From: Acinetobacter sp. ANC 3813
Lineage (GTDB): Bacteria; Pseudomonadota; Gammaproteobacteria; Pseudomonadales; Moraxellaceae
Assembly: GCF_002135435.1 (NCBI RefSeq)
Contig: NZ_NEGK01000002.1
Coordinates: 40,478-104,477 of the forward strand
Direction: 5' to 3'
Length of the DNA stretch: 64,000 nucleotides
The position numbers were made by a program, and so were the translations under genes. Of this stretch, positions 45,859 through 54,590 are shown piece after piece. The notes under the pieces were generated by a model. That model saw only the letters and a program-made list of their open reading frames with translations, did not search any database and was not told the origin of the DNA. Every line of letters starts with the position of its first letter. The stretch's first letter is position 1.

Positions 45859-46158
45859 ATGACAATTAACGGCAAATGGAACATGATCATTAAAACGCCA
45901 ATGGGTGACCAAAAACCAGTACTCACGATGAAACAAGAAGGTGATGTTCTCATTGGTGGATTTGATGGTGAACATGGGCCAATGGAATTGGTAAATGGCA
46001 AAATTGAAGGCAATAAGCTGACATGGACGGGGAAGATGAAAAAGCCAGTCCCGATGTCATTGGTTTTTGAAGCAGAAATGGATGCTGAGGGTAATTTATC
46101 TGGTAAATGTAAATTAGGACCGTTTGGTAAATCGAATTTTACTGGTACGCCTGTTTAA
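45859..46158 (+). CDS. Small conserved beta-rich protein
   Basis: 99 residues from ATG 45859, six bases after AAAGGAG; the frame also opens with GTG at 45841. It consists of alternating strands and Gly turns (NGKWNMIIKTPMGDQKPVL, GGFDGEHGPMELVNGKIEG, LTWTGKMKKPVPMSLVF, GKCKLGPFGKSNFTG), like a small lipocalin-type barrel. No signal peptide. I do not recognise an enzymatic family. As last gene of the operon it might bind a hydrophobic intermediate. Confidence 0.7.
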   Translation: MTINGKWNMIIKTPMGDQKPVLTMKQEGDVLIGGFDGEHGPMELVNGKIEGNKLTWTGKMKKPVPMSLVFEAEMDAEGNLSGKCKLGPFGKSNFTGTPV

Positions 46159-46256
46159 ATTATTACTTTTACGAATTAGTATTGAATGAAATAATTTGGT
46201 ACTAATTCTAAAAATCTACAGATAAAATTTGACAGCACTTAAGGTATAAACTACTG

Positions 46257-46411
46257 TATATCAATATTAATGAACTAAAAAACAGGTTATATCTATTTAA
46301 CTTATGTTCACCTAAAGCCTAGTTCATAAACGTATTTATGTTTATTTTATAATTAATTTAATGGCTTACAGCAAGAAAATTATAAATTTAGAAATTCTTA
46401 GTTCATGAACT
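46257..46411. repeat. Right copy of long-range direct repeat
   Basis: Contains TATATCAATATTAATGAA (46257-46274), the same 23-base block at 46294-46316 and AGTTCATA (46321-46328), with the same internal spacing as the left copy at 38355. The palindrome AGTTCATGAACT (46400-46411) corresponds to the less perfect TTCATGAAC at 38494. It lies in the 421-bp gap 46159-46579 before the ETF-QO gene; the rest of that gap is AT-rich with no gene that I can see. Confidence 0.75.
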
Positions 46412-46579
46412 TAGCTGAGAATACTTTTTTTCTACTAAAAATATCTTAAATGCGGAATTAATAAGATGGCTTCATTGTTCCTTTAAGTTCTGCTTAGATG
46501 AGTTTTCTGAAATTTCATGAATCAGCATCTCTCTATACTTATCAATATTGGTAATTGATTAGTTTTAGGTAGCTAGCGG

Positions 46580-48301
46580 ATGTTTCCAGAAGCAGAAATT
46601 GATAGAGAGTCAATGGAGTTTGACGTAGTCATCGTTGGTGCAGGCCCTGCGGGTCTTTCTGCAGCGATTAAAATCCGTCAACTTGCAATTGAAAATAACC
46701 TGAACGATTTGTCCGTTTGTGTCGTGGAAAAGGGCTCCGAAGTGGGTGCACACATTCTTTCTGGCGCTGTGCTTGAACCGCGCGCGATGAATGAACTCTT
46801 CCCTGACTGGAAAGAACAAGCCGCACCTTTAGATGTACCTGTCACTGAAGACAAAACCTATATCTTATTGTCTGATGAAAAGTCTCAGGAAATGCCGCAT
46901 TGGATGGTGCCAAAAACTATGCACAATGACGGCAACTATGTCATTTCATTGGGCAACTTGGTTCGCTGGTTAGGTACGAAAGCAGAAGAACTCGAAGTAT
47001 CAATCTTCCCAGGCTTTGCCGCTTCTGAAATTCTGTATCATGAAGATGGTACGGTTAAAGGCATCCAAACTAGTGACATGGGTATTGGTAAAGATGGCGA
47101 ACCGACGCACAACTTTACCGCTGGCTATGAGCTTCATGCCAAATACACGATTTTTGCAGAAGGCTGTCGTGGCCACTTAGGCAAACGCCTCATTTCTAGA
47201 TTTGATTTAGATAAAGATGCTGATCCGCAGCACTACGGTATTGGTATTAAAGAGCTTTGGGAAATCGACCCTGCAAAACATAAAGCAGGTACGGTCATGC
47301 ACGGTGCTGGCTGGCCTTTAACTGAAACAGGCTCTTCAGGTGGCTGGTGGTTATACCATGCAGAAAATAACCAAGTTACTTTGGGTATAATCGTAGACTT
47401 GTCATACACCAATCCACACATGTACCCATTTATGGAAATGCAACGCTGGAAAACACATCCACTCATCAAGCAATTCCTTGAAGGTGGTAAGCGAATTTCT
47501 TATGGCGCACGTGCAGTTGTGAAAGGCGGTTTCAACTCGCTGCCTAAGTTCACTTTTCCAGGCGGTAGCTTAATTGGTGATGACGCAGGCTTTTTAAACT
47601 TTGCAAAAATAAAAGGCTCTCACACTGCCATGAAATCAGGCATGCTGTGCGGTGAAGCTGTATTTGAAGCAATTGCTGCCGGAGTGAAAAAAGGCGGAGA
47701 CCTTGCCATTGCACGTGTAACTGAAGGTGAAGACTTCTTCGTTAAAGAAGTTACTGCATACACTGAGAAATTCAACAGCAGCTGGTTAAAAGAAGAGTTA
47801 TACAACGCGCGTAACTTTGGCCCTGCAATGCATAAGTTCGGCACATTCGGCGGCGGTGCATTCAACTTTATCGATCAAAACATCCTTAAAGTGCCATTTA
47901 CGCTGCATGACTTACAGCCAGACTACAGCGTGTTAAAATCTATTGAAGCAAACAATGTGAAACCGAACTATCCAAAACCGGATGGCAAGATCACATTTGA
48001 CCGTTTATCTTCGGTATTCGTGTCGAATACCGTTCACGAAGAGAACCAGCCTGCTCACTTGAAACTGACTGATGCTTCTATTCCTGTAAACGTCAACTTG
48101 CCAAAATGGAATGAGCCTGCTCAGCGCTACTGTCCGGCGGGTGTATATGAAATCATGGAAAATGACGACGGTGATAAGCTTTTCCAAATCAACGCGGCGA
48201 ACTGTGTGCACTGTAAGACGTGTGACATCAAAGATCCATCTCAAAATATCACCTGGGTAACGCCTGAAGGCGGTGGTGGTCCGAATTATCCGAATATGTA
48301 A
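46580..48301 (+). CDS. Electron transfer flavoprotein-ubiquinone oxidoreductase
   Basis: 573 residues. The FAD motif VVIVGAGPAGLSAA lies at the start and a 4Fe-4S site at the end (CPAGVYEI ... NAANCVHCKTCDIKDP). The membrane-associated region WGTGGW-like GSSGGWWLYHA and GGKRISYGARAV agree with ETF-QO. It passes electrons from acyl-CoA dehydrogenases, through ETF, to the quinone pool. It is a core respiratory gene, useful to the acyl-CoA dehydrogenases encoded downstream. Start at 46580 or at MEFDVV (46613). Followed by a terminator. Confidence 0.95.
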   Translation: MFPEAEIDRESMEFDVVIVGAGPAGLSAAIKIRQLAIENNLNDLSVCVVEKGSEVGAHILSGAVLEPRAMNELFPDWKEQAAPLDVPVTEDKTYILLSDEKSQEMPHWMVPKTMHNDGNYVISLGNLVRWLGTKAEELEVSIFPGFAASEILYHEDGTVKGIQTSDMGIGKDGEPTHNFTAGYELHAKYTIFAEGCRGHLGKRLISRFDLDKDADPQHYGIGIKELWEIDPAKHKAGTVMHGAGWPLTETGSSGGWWLYHAENNQVTLGIIVDLSYTNPHMYPFMEMQRWKTHPLIKQFLEGGKRISYGARAVVKGGFNSLPKFTFPGGSLIGDDAGFLNFAKIKGSHTAMKSGMLCGEAVFEAIAAGVKKGGDLAIARVTEGEDFFVKEVTAYTEKFNSSWLKEELYNARNFGPAMHKFGTFGGGAFNFIDQNILKVPFTLHDLQPDYSVLKSIEANNVKPNYPKPDGKITFDRLSSVFVSNTVHEENQPAHLKLTDASIPVNVNLPKWNEPAQRYCPAGVYEIMENDDGDKLFQINAANCVHCKTCDIKDPSQNITWVTPEGGGGPNYPNM

Positions 48302-48314
48302 TTTAGATAGTTCT

Positions 48315-48332
48315 TATGAGGATATCCTCATA
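48315..48332. repeat. 18-bp perfect palindrome after ETF-QO gene
   Basis: TATGAGGATATCCTCATA, 13 bases after the stop codon. Possibly an RNA hairpin or a protein site; nothing more can be said. Confidence 0.45.
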
Positions 48333-48384
48333 TACCCATACATGTAGGGTTATTACTAACTCTTCATTTTAATTTTTTAGGTAA

Positions 48385-48412
48385 AAACAGCCCTTTAGAG
48401 GGCTGTTTTTTT
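48385..48412 (+). terminator. Terminator of the ETF-QO gene
   Basis: AAACAGCCCT, loop TTAG, AGGGCTGTTT and a T-run. Confidence 0.9.
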
Positions 48413-48470
48413 ATAAGTCATTAGCATATGAGTTTTAATCAATTTGGTCATACCATAAAAATGTATGCTG

Positions 48471-48571
48471 ATGTGCAAAACAGCCTATAAGGGTTATGTT
48501 CTTTCTAAGACTTATTGTTAACTCAAATTTTTCATCGTGCTTAGCATTTCTTTATATAATGTGCAAAACAG
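48471..48571. promoter_or_regulatory. Direct repeat upstream of LysR gene
   Basis: ATGTGCAAAACAG occurs at 48471-48483 and again at 48559-48571, where it runs into the AGGAGG ribosome site of the LysR gene. Possible autoregulatory sites; inferred from repetition only. Confidence 0.35.
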
Positions 48572-48580
48572 GAGGTTGAT

Positions 48581-49459
48581 GTGCGAGATATACCACCATT
48601 AAATGCCTTGAGAACCTTTGAATGTGTTGCAAGACATAAAAGCTTTACCAAAGCTGCTGATGAATTATATGTAAGTCAATCTGCTGTAAGCCGGCAAATT
48701 ACATTAATAGAAGAATACTTAGGGATAGAATTTTTCAAGCGAGAACGATCTGGTATCAGTTTGACCGATGCTGGCGAGAAATACTTTGCAGAAATTGGCC
48801 CCGCATTTAATAAAATTGCTATTGCTACGCGGGGGATGAGCTCTTACCGACGCAATAACGATATCGCATTAAGGGTATATTCAACTTTTGCCGCGAAATG
48901 GCTCGTTCGCCGTTTACAGAAATTGCATGCAGAAAATCCAAAATTACGCGTTAATATTAAGACCGCCGTTGCTCCAGTGGATTTTGCTACTGAAACTGTA
49001 GATGCCTCAATTCAATTTGGAGATGGCAACTGGTCCGATGTTGATAGCTATTTTTTATGCAGTGATGAAATACGCCCAGTTTGCAGTCCCTCTTTAATCA
49101 GCCACCTAACACGTCCACCAGCACCACAGGATGTAAACAAATATAAGCTTATACATTCAAACTATAGAAGGTTAGATTGGACTGATTGGTTAGCTGCTCA
49201 AGATTTAGAAAATGCCGAAACTGATCAATTTATATTACCTAATTCACTTCTTGCATATCAGGCCGCAATAGATGGAATCGGTATTGCCATGGCTCAAACA
49301 AAATTGATTGAGCAGGAAATCGCTACAGGCAGTCTAGTCTATTTTTCAGATTATGTTTTAAAACGTGAGATGGGATATTACCTAGTAGTTCCTCAAAACT
49401 CTCCAAAGCAAGACAAAATAAATGAATTGCGTGATTGGTTGGTCGAAGAACTCAATTAA
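48581..49459 (+). CDS. LysR-family regulator, GcvA type
   Basis: 292 residues with a GTG start after AGGAGG. It opens with the GcvA-group motif [36 protein letters not shown], followed by a LysR substrate-binding domain with the typical [19 protein letters not shown] segment. It ends before a terminator shared with the convergent aldehyde dehydrogenase gene. It likely controls the ALDH/dehydrogenase/lactonase genes nearby. Inducer unknown. Confidence 0.87.
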   Translation: MRDIPPLNALRTFECVARHKSFTKAADELYVSQSAVSRQITLIEEYLGIEFFKRERSGISLTDAGEKYFAEIGPAFNKIAIATRGMSSYRRNNDIALRVYSTFAAKWLVRRLQKLHAENPKLRVNIKTAVAPVDFATETVDASIQFGDGNWSDVDSYFLCSDEIRPVCSPSLISHLTRPPAPQDVNKYKLIHSNYRRLDWTDWLAAQDLENAETDQFILPNSLLAYQAAIDGIGIAMAQTKLIEQEIATGSLVYFSDYVLKREMGYYLVVPQNSPKQDKINELRDWLVEELN

Positions 49460-49480
49460 TTTTCATACCCAAAAATAATT

Positions 49481-49514
49481 AAAAAACCGGAACTGATGTA
49501 GTTCCGGTTTTTTT
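49481..49514. terminator. Bidirectional terminator
   Basis: AAAACCGGAACT, 5-base loop, AGTTCCGGTTTT, with A-run before and T-run after, between convergent LysR and aldehyde dehydrogenase genes. Confidence 0.9.
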
Positions 49515-49540
49515 GTTTAACCTAATGTAATTTAAAAAGT

Positions 49541-50968
49541 TCAGCTTGCGATACGCAATGTCTTAATCTTTAAGAATTCATGAATACCTTCAGCACCGCC
49601 TTCTGTACCTAATCCGCTGTCTTTTACTCCGCCAAAAGGTGTTTCAGGCAACGAAGCTTGCCAATCATTGATACTAATTACACCGCTTTCAATTTCGTTG
49701 CTAATACGCTCAATATAGCTAAAATTATTAGTAAAAGCATAAGATGCTAGGCCAAACGGTAGGCGGTTGGCTTCCTCTAATGCATCATCTAAATCATTAA
49801 AAGATTTTAATATCGCAATTGGACCAAAAGGTTCTATATGATTCACTTGCGCTTCGAATGGAGGCTGAACAATGACAGTAGGCGCGTAATAGCACTCAGA
49901 CAAATTTTCAAATTTACTGCCGCCTGCTGTAATCTCAGCACCTAAGGCGCGTGCATTTTGTACTAAGCTATCAATGGCATGTAAGCGACGCAGATTTTTA
50001 AGCGGCCCCATTTGTGTTGAGCCATCAAACGGCGATCCAACTTTTATCTGGCGAGCATAATTTGTAAATTTTTCACTGAATTTATTAAATATAGATTGCT
50101 GAATCAAGAAACGGGTAGGTGATGTACACACTTGCCCTGCATTGCGAAATTTGGCGGCAACCGCAGCTTTAGCAACTTTTTCTACATCAACATCTTCGCA
50201 GATAATCACTGGTGCATGACCGCCCAATTCGAGCGTGAGTTTTTTCAAATGCTTTGATGCTTTAGCCGCTAAAGATTGTCCAATTGATGTAGCACCAGTA
50301 AAGGTAATCATGGAAATTTCAGGGGACTCACAAAGAATATTGGAAATTTCTTCAGGATTGCCAAACACCATATTGACTAAACCTTGAGGAAAGTCCAGTT
50401 CATCAATAATCTGAGCAATTTTTAATGCAATGCCTGCTGTTTCTTCAGAGGGTTTAATCACGATGGAGCAACCTGCTGCCAAAGCTGCGCTGATTTTACG
50501 TGCTGGCGTAATGGCAGGAGCATTCCAACCTGAGAAAGCAGCGACTACGCCAACTGGTTCGTAAACAACGGTTTGTTTGATATTCGCAGTGCGCGGGGCA
50601 ATAGTTTTGCCGTAAATCCGCCGCGCTTCTTCGCTAGCCCATTCAAACATCTCAGCAGCAGTTTGAACTTCTTTTTTTGCTTCGACCAAAGGCTTGCCTA
50701 GTTCTAAAGAAATCTGCTGTGCTAAATCGTCAGTCCGTTCATACATGAGCTTGGCAATTTGGCGAATTTTTACAGAACGGTCATATGCTGTTGTTTTACG
50801 CCATACTTTAAAGGCTTGATGTGCCGATTGAATCGCATCTGCTATATCTTGTGCAGACGTAAATTGAAGTGTTCCCAAAATTTCGGCTGTAGCAGGATTG
50901 ATCACTTCATAATTGATTTCAGATGAACCTTGACGGAATTCCCCTGAAATATACTGACTATATTGCAT
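49541..50968 (-). CDS. NAD(P)-dependent aldehyde dehydrogenase
   Basis: 475 residues with the full catalytic set: Asn149 (FSGWNAP), Lys172 (IKPSEE), Glu247 (LTLELGGHAP) and Cys281 (RNAGQVCTSPTRF). It resembles succinate-semialdehyde dehydrogenases by its length and by the NAGQVCTSPTRF motif. Together with the dehydrogenase encoded 35 bp upstream on the same strand, it would oxidise an omega-hydroxyacid through its semialdehyde to a dicarboxylate. The exact aldehyde cannot be decided from sequence. Confidence 0.88.
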   Translation of the reverse strand: MQYSQYISGEFRQGSSEINYEVINPATAEILGTLQFTSAQDIADAIQSAHQAFKVWRKTTAYDRSVKIRQIAKLMYERTDDLAQQISLELGKPLVEAKKEVQTAAEMFEWASEEARRIYGKTIAPRTANIKQTVVYEPVGVVAAFSGWNAPAITPARKISAALAAGCSIVIKPSEETAGIALKIAQIIDELDFPQGLVNMVFGNPEEISNILCESPEISMITFTGATSIGQSLAAKASKHLKKLTLELGGHAPVIICEDVDVEKVAKAAVAAKFRNAGQVCTSPTRFLIQQSIFNKFSEKFTNYARQIKVGSPFDGSTQMGPLKNLRRLHAIDSLVQNARALGAEITAGGSKFENLSECYYAPTVIVQPPFEAQVNHIEPFGPIAILKSFNDLDDALEEANRLPFGLASYAFTNNFSYIERISNEIESGVISINDWQASLPETPFGGVKDSGLGTEGGAEGIHEFLKIKTLRIAS

Positions 50969-51003
50969 GATTTATGGCTCTATAAAATAAGTATTTCAAA
51001 GGA

Positions 51004-51894
51004 TTACAGTCGAATCTTTTCAATGTTATTGGCTTCAGCCCAAAAATCTGTCATTGAAGAAGTGTCTTGGCCATCTTTACCTGCATGGCGAGCCAACTGG
51101 AACATATTCCGGACTAAATTTCCGACAGGCAATGAAATACCTGATGATTGCGCCGCTTGGCATGCCAGCGTTAAGTCTTTAAAACCTAAAGCAATATCAA
51201 ATCCAGGTGTTAAATCATTTTTGAGGACTTTTTGCGGCCATTTTTCTTTTAACTGACCATTAGAAGCAGTCGTACCCGTTAGCACTTCAAAGGTTTTTTT
51301 AGCATCAAGTCCTAAGCCTTGAGCAAGTACAAGCGCTTCAGAGTTTAATTGGCAATAGCATAAAACCATCAAGTTATTGATTAATTTCATTCGTGTACCA
51401 GCACCTGGCTCACCGCAATGCAGCACCGTGGTACCCATATTCAATAAGAAATCTTGTAAAAAAGCAAAATCTGACTCATTAGCACCTAACATAAACAAAG
51501 ATTGCCCCAAATCTGCATGCGCAGCTAAACGCCCAACAGGCGCATCAGCGAATTTCACATTCTTCTCTTTTGCATGCTTATAGAGTAAATCGACAGTATC
51601 AGTATCAATGGTGCTCAGCTCGATTAAATATTTGCCTTCAGAAAGATGGGCTAAAATACCATTATCTCCAAGAATAACGTCTATGGATTGCTTTGGACCT
51701 GGTAGCATAGTAATCACAACATCAGAATCTGCGGCAATTTCTTGAATATTTGATGCATTTCTTCCGCCAAGCTGAATAAACTTTTCAATTTGAGCTGGAT
51801 TTAAATCAAAAGCCGTCACGTCTAAACCGTTTTTGACTAAATGTGATGCTAGTGGAAAACCCATGCGCCCTAAGCCGATAAATCCAATTTTCAT
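51004..51894 (-). CDS. YihU-like beta-hydroxyacid dehydrogenase
   Basis: 296 residues. The Rossmann motif FIGLGRMGFPLASHL is at the N-terminus and the catalytic Lys170 in TRMKLINNLM. DAPVGRLAAHADLGQ and the C-terminal GKDGQDTSSMTDFW resemble E. coli YihU (3-sulfolactaldehyde reductase, also active on 4-hydroxybutyrate/succinate semialdehyde) more than 3-hydroxyisobutyrate dehydrogenase. It forms a two-gene unit with the aldehyde dehydrogenase and is divergent from the lactonase-like gene. Hydroxyacid to semialdehyde is the likely reaction. Confidence 0.82.
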   Translation of the reverse strand: MKIGFIGLGRMGFPLASHLVKNGLDVTAFDLNPAQIEKFIQLGGRNASNIQEIAADSDVVITMLPGPKQSIDVILGDNGILAHLSEGKYLIELSTIDTDTVDLLYKHAKEKNVKFADAPVGRLAAHADLGQSLFMLGANESDFAFLQDFLLNMGTTVLHCGEPGAGTRMKLINNLMVLCYCQLNSEALVLAQGLGLDAKKTFEVLTGTTASNGQLKEKWPQKVLKNDLTPGFDIALGFKDLTLACQAAQSSGISLPVGNLVRNMFQLARHAGKDGQDTSSMTDFWAEANNIEKIRL

Positions 51895-52102
51895 AATTCG
51901 TCCTTACATTTGTGAAATATAGCTTTCCTATGCCAGCAAATTTCGCATACAACACCTGAAAAGTGTAATAACTATTTGGAATGCATCGATGAGTTTAGGG
52001 AAAGGTAAGTATTCGCAAAAGTGATCTCTATGTGAGTTTTTAGAAATTGAATCTGAGATGAATAGTTTATGTTGAGATTAAATCAATACTAAGGGGATAG
52101 GG

Positions 52103-52897
52103 ATGATTCCTGAATATGAAGTCTTTGCAATCAAATATGCAGGGGTCACAAAAAAAGAATCTGATAATTTTATCTATAATGATCAGCACGATGTTGATAT
52201 GGATTTAGATTTTTATATTTGGGTGATTAAGCATGAAGAGCAAGTTTGGCTAGTCGATTTAGGCTTTGGAGAAGAGGAAGCTCAGCGCAGAAATCGTAAG
52301 TTAAATTATAAAATTGATGATGCTTTGAGATTAATTGGTATAGATCATACAACTGTAAAAAATGTCATCATAACCCATATGCACTTTGATCACGTTGGAA
52401 ACCTAGAATACTTCCCAAATGCAAAATTTTATCTGCAAGATGCAGAAATGAATTTTGCGACGGGCAGAAACATGTGTCATGCCTGTCTGTCACATCCATT
52501 TAATGTGAATGATGTGATGAAAATGGTACAGAATGTCTATAAAAATAAGGTGATTTTTGTAAATGGTAGCAAAGAAATTGCTCCCGGTATTAGTTTGCAT
52601 AAGGTCGGAGGGCATACTGGAGGATTGCAGGTTGTACGTGTACACACGCAGCGTGGATGGGTGGTTTTGGCCTCTGATGCGTCTCATTTTTACCGCAATA
52701 AATTAGAAAAAAATCCATATCCAATTGTTTTTAATATTGGAGAAATGATGCAAGGCTTTGATTTACTGGATGAGCTGGCCTCATCCGAACAGCATATTAT
52801 TCCTGGGCATGATCCAGATGTTTTAAAGCACTACCCGCATTCAAACCCACAACTTGCATCTGATGTGGCTATTCTGCATAAGCCGCCAGTTTTTTAG
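52103..52897 (+). CDS. Metallo-beta-lactamase-fold lactonase-like hydrolase
   Basis: 264 residues, no signal peptide. The dinuclear metal motif is THMHFDHVGN (His92, His94, Asp96, His97), followed by His171 (GGHTGG), Asp192 (ASDASHF) and a C-terminal PGHDPDV. This is the pattern of AHL/gamma-butyrolactone lactonases (AiiA, AttM/BlcC). Given the divergent hydroxyacid dehydrogenase and aldehyde dehydrogenase, opening of a nutritional lactone to a hydroxyacid is more plausible than quorum quenching. GGGGATAGGG precedes the ATG. Confidence 0.8.
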   Translation: MIPEYEVFAIKYAGVTKKESDNFIYNDQHDVDMDLDFYIWVIKHEEQVWLVDLGFGEEEAQRRNRKLNYKIDDALRLIGIDHTTVKNVIITHMHFDHVGNLEYFPNAKFYLQDAEMNFATGRNMCHACLSHPFNVNDVMKMVQNVYKNKVIFVNGSKEIAPGISLHKVGGHTGGLQVVRVHTQRGWVVLASDASHFYRNKLEKNPYPIVFNIGEMMQGFDLLDELASSEQHIIPGHDPDVLKHYPHSNPQLASDVAILHKPPVF

Positions 52898-52918
52898 CAT
52901 CATTTCATCGTGATTATT

Positions 52919-52947
52919 AAGCCACCTAAATAGCGTGGCTTTTTTTA
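52919..52947 (+). terminator. Terminator of the lactonase-like gene
   Basis: AAGCCAC, 9-base loop, GTGGCTT and a T-run. Confidence 0.85.
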
Positions 52948-53078
52948 TTGGCAATAGCTGTTTAACTAAAAGTAATTGAACGATGAGTTTCTCGTCACTT
53001 GCCTAATTTAGCTTTCCTCTATATTGCCAAAGAAGTTTTGGCTTAAAGGCCATAAAGCATATTTCAAAAGGATTTTGT

Positions 53079-54434
53079 ATGGAAAAGCAGGCAGCTTTGC
53101 GTTCTCATTTGGCTGAAATCAGTGAAATTGAAAAGCAAAAAATATTTAATAAAATTTTGTGGAAAATTATGCCAATTCTATTCTTGGCATATATGTTTTC
53201 ATTTTTAGACCGCGTCAACATTGGTTATGCCAAATTGCAAATGCAGGACTATCTTGGTTTTACAGATATTCAATACGCATATGCGGCAGGTATATTTTTT
53301 ATTGGATATGCCTTATTTGAAATTCCAAGCAATTTGCTGATGGATAAAATTGGCGCAAGAAAAACGTTAGCCCGCATTATGATTCTTTGGGGCCTAGCTT
53401 CAGCAGCCACAATGTACGTATCAAGCATCAATCAATTTTATATCATCCGATTTTTACTGGGTATATTTGAAGCTGGTTTTTATCCAGGTGTATTTTTATA
53501 TTTCAGTTATTGGTTTCCAGGCTACTTACGCGGGCGCGTAGCAGCCATTATTCTTGCGGGTTCACTTGTCGCTCCAATTATTGGTGGGCCAATTTCAGGT
53601 TTAATCATGACTGAAATGAATGGCTTCATGGGCATGTTTGGATGGCAATGGATGTTTTTGTTAGAAGCTTTGCCTATTATTTTTATTGGTATTTTTTGCT
53701 TTTTTTATCTTTCAGATAAGCCTCAGACTGCGAAATGGCTTAATGCACGTGAAAAACAAGTTCATCAACATATTATGAATGGAGATAATGCTAATAAAGC
53801 AGATGCAAAAGAAAAACAATCAGCCCATTCAATGGGCGAAGTATTTAAAGCCTTAGGTGATCCGCGTGTATATCTGCTGGCATTTTTAGCGTTTGCAACA
53901 TATTGCGGCAATTACGGGTTTAGTTTCTGGCTTCCAACCATGATTAAAGATATGGGGGTGACAAACATTGCACATATTTCATACTACAGTGTCATTCCTT
54001 TTTCTTTAGGCGCCTTAGGACTTTACTTGATTACAAGAAGTTCTGATAAACGCCGCGAGCGCCGCTGGCATTATGCTTTATCCATGATTTTAGCAAGCTC
54101 TATGTTAGTAATCGCTTCTTATGTTGATGTAGGCTTAGTTCCGAGACTAATTCTTTTAGGTTTTGCTAGCTTTGGATTTATGGGCGGTATGGCGCTAGCT
54201 TGGACCTTGCCGGCAGGCTATTTGCAAGGTTCGACTGCACCTGTGGGCATTGCTTTAGTAAGTACTTTAGCAACCACAGCAGGCTATTTTTCTCCTTGGC
54301 TGATGGGTGTCATGAGGGAAAATTTTGGTACAAATCAAGCTGCCCTAGTCAGTATTGCAGCAGTAATGTTTTTAGCATCATTATTAATGATGTTTGTTGT
54401 ACCTGCTAAAGCAGTTTATGTCAGCGAAAAATAA
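53079..54434 (+). CDS. MFS transporter of the anion:cation symporter family
   Basis: 451 residues, twelve spans. FLDRVNIGYAKLQMQ near residue 42 is the hallmark of the ACS family, which imports organic anions such as phthalate, tartrate and 4-hydroxyphenylacetate. A cytoplasmic loop of about 50 residues divides the halves. It is bounded by terminators on both sides, so it is a single-gene unit. Its upstream region shares two 10-mers with the lactonase promoter region. It probably imports the acid or lactone used by this cluster. Confidence 0.87.
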   Translation: MEKQAALRSHLAEISEIEKQKIFNKILWKIMPILFLAYMFSFLDRVNIGYAKLQMQDYLGFTDIQYAYAAGIFFIGYALFEIPSNLLMDKIGARKTLARIMILWGLASAATMYVSSINQFYIIRFLLGIFEAGFYPGVFLYFSYWFPGYLRGRVAAIILAGSLVAPIIGGPISGLIMTEMNGFMGMFGWQWMFLLEALPIIFIGIFCFFYLSDKPQTAKWLNAREKQVHQHIMNGDNANKADAKEKQSAHSMGEVFKALGDPRVYLLAFLAFATYCGNYGFSFWLPTMIKDMGVTNIAHISYYSVIPFSLGALGLYLITRSSDKRRERRWHYALSMILASSMLVIASYVDVGLVPRLILLGFASFGFMGGMALAWTLPAGYLQGSTAPVGIALVSTLATTAGYFSPWLMGVMRENFGTNQAALVSIAAVMFLASLLMMFVVPAKAVYVSEK

Positions 54435-54460
54435 AATATTAAATGGCTGATGAATTATTA

Positions 54461-54484
54461 AAAGAGTCTTAGGACTCTTTTTTT
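54461..54484 (+). terminator. Terminator of the ACS transporter gene
   Basis: AAAGAGTC, loop TTAG, GACTCTTT followed by a T-run. Confidence 0.88.
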
Positions 54485-54516
54485 AGATTTGAATATTTGT
54501 GAAATATTCATGGGCA

Positions 54517-54534
54517 GATGATTTATTTGAAAAC
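54517..54534. promoter_or_regulatory. 18-bp element upstream of acyl-CoA dehydrogenase 1
   Basis: GATGATTTATTTGAAAAC, identical to 57134-57151 upstream of the second acyl-CoA dehydrogenase. It lies 57 bases before this ATG and 62 before the other, so it is probably a shared promoter or operator element. Confidence 0.55.
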
Positions 54535-54590
54535 TTGAACAGAAAATCCTCCTTATTATTTTTAAAGGTTAAAACACATGGAAATAAAGG

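Noticed and set aside
38303..46579. Insertion sequence or composite transposon bounded by the direct repeats
   Set aside because: No transposase, integrase or inverted terminal repeats are visible. The repeats are diverged, so I report them as repeats without calling a mobile element.
52103..52897. Quorum-quenching AHL lactonase
   Set aside because: The fold allows it, but divergent hydroxyacid and aldehyde dehydrogenases point to nutritional lactone use. Kept only as an alternative.
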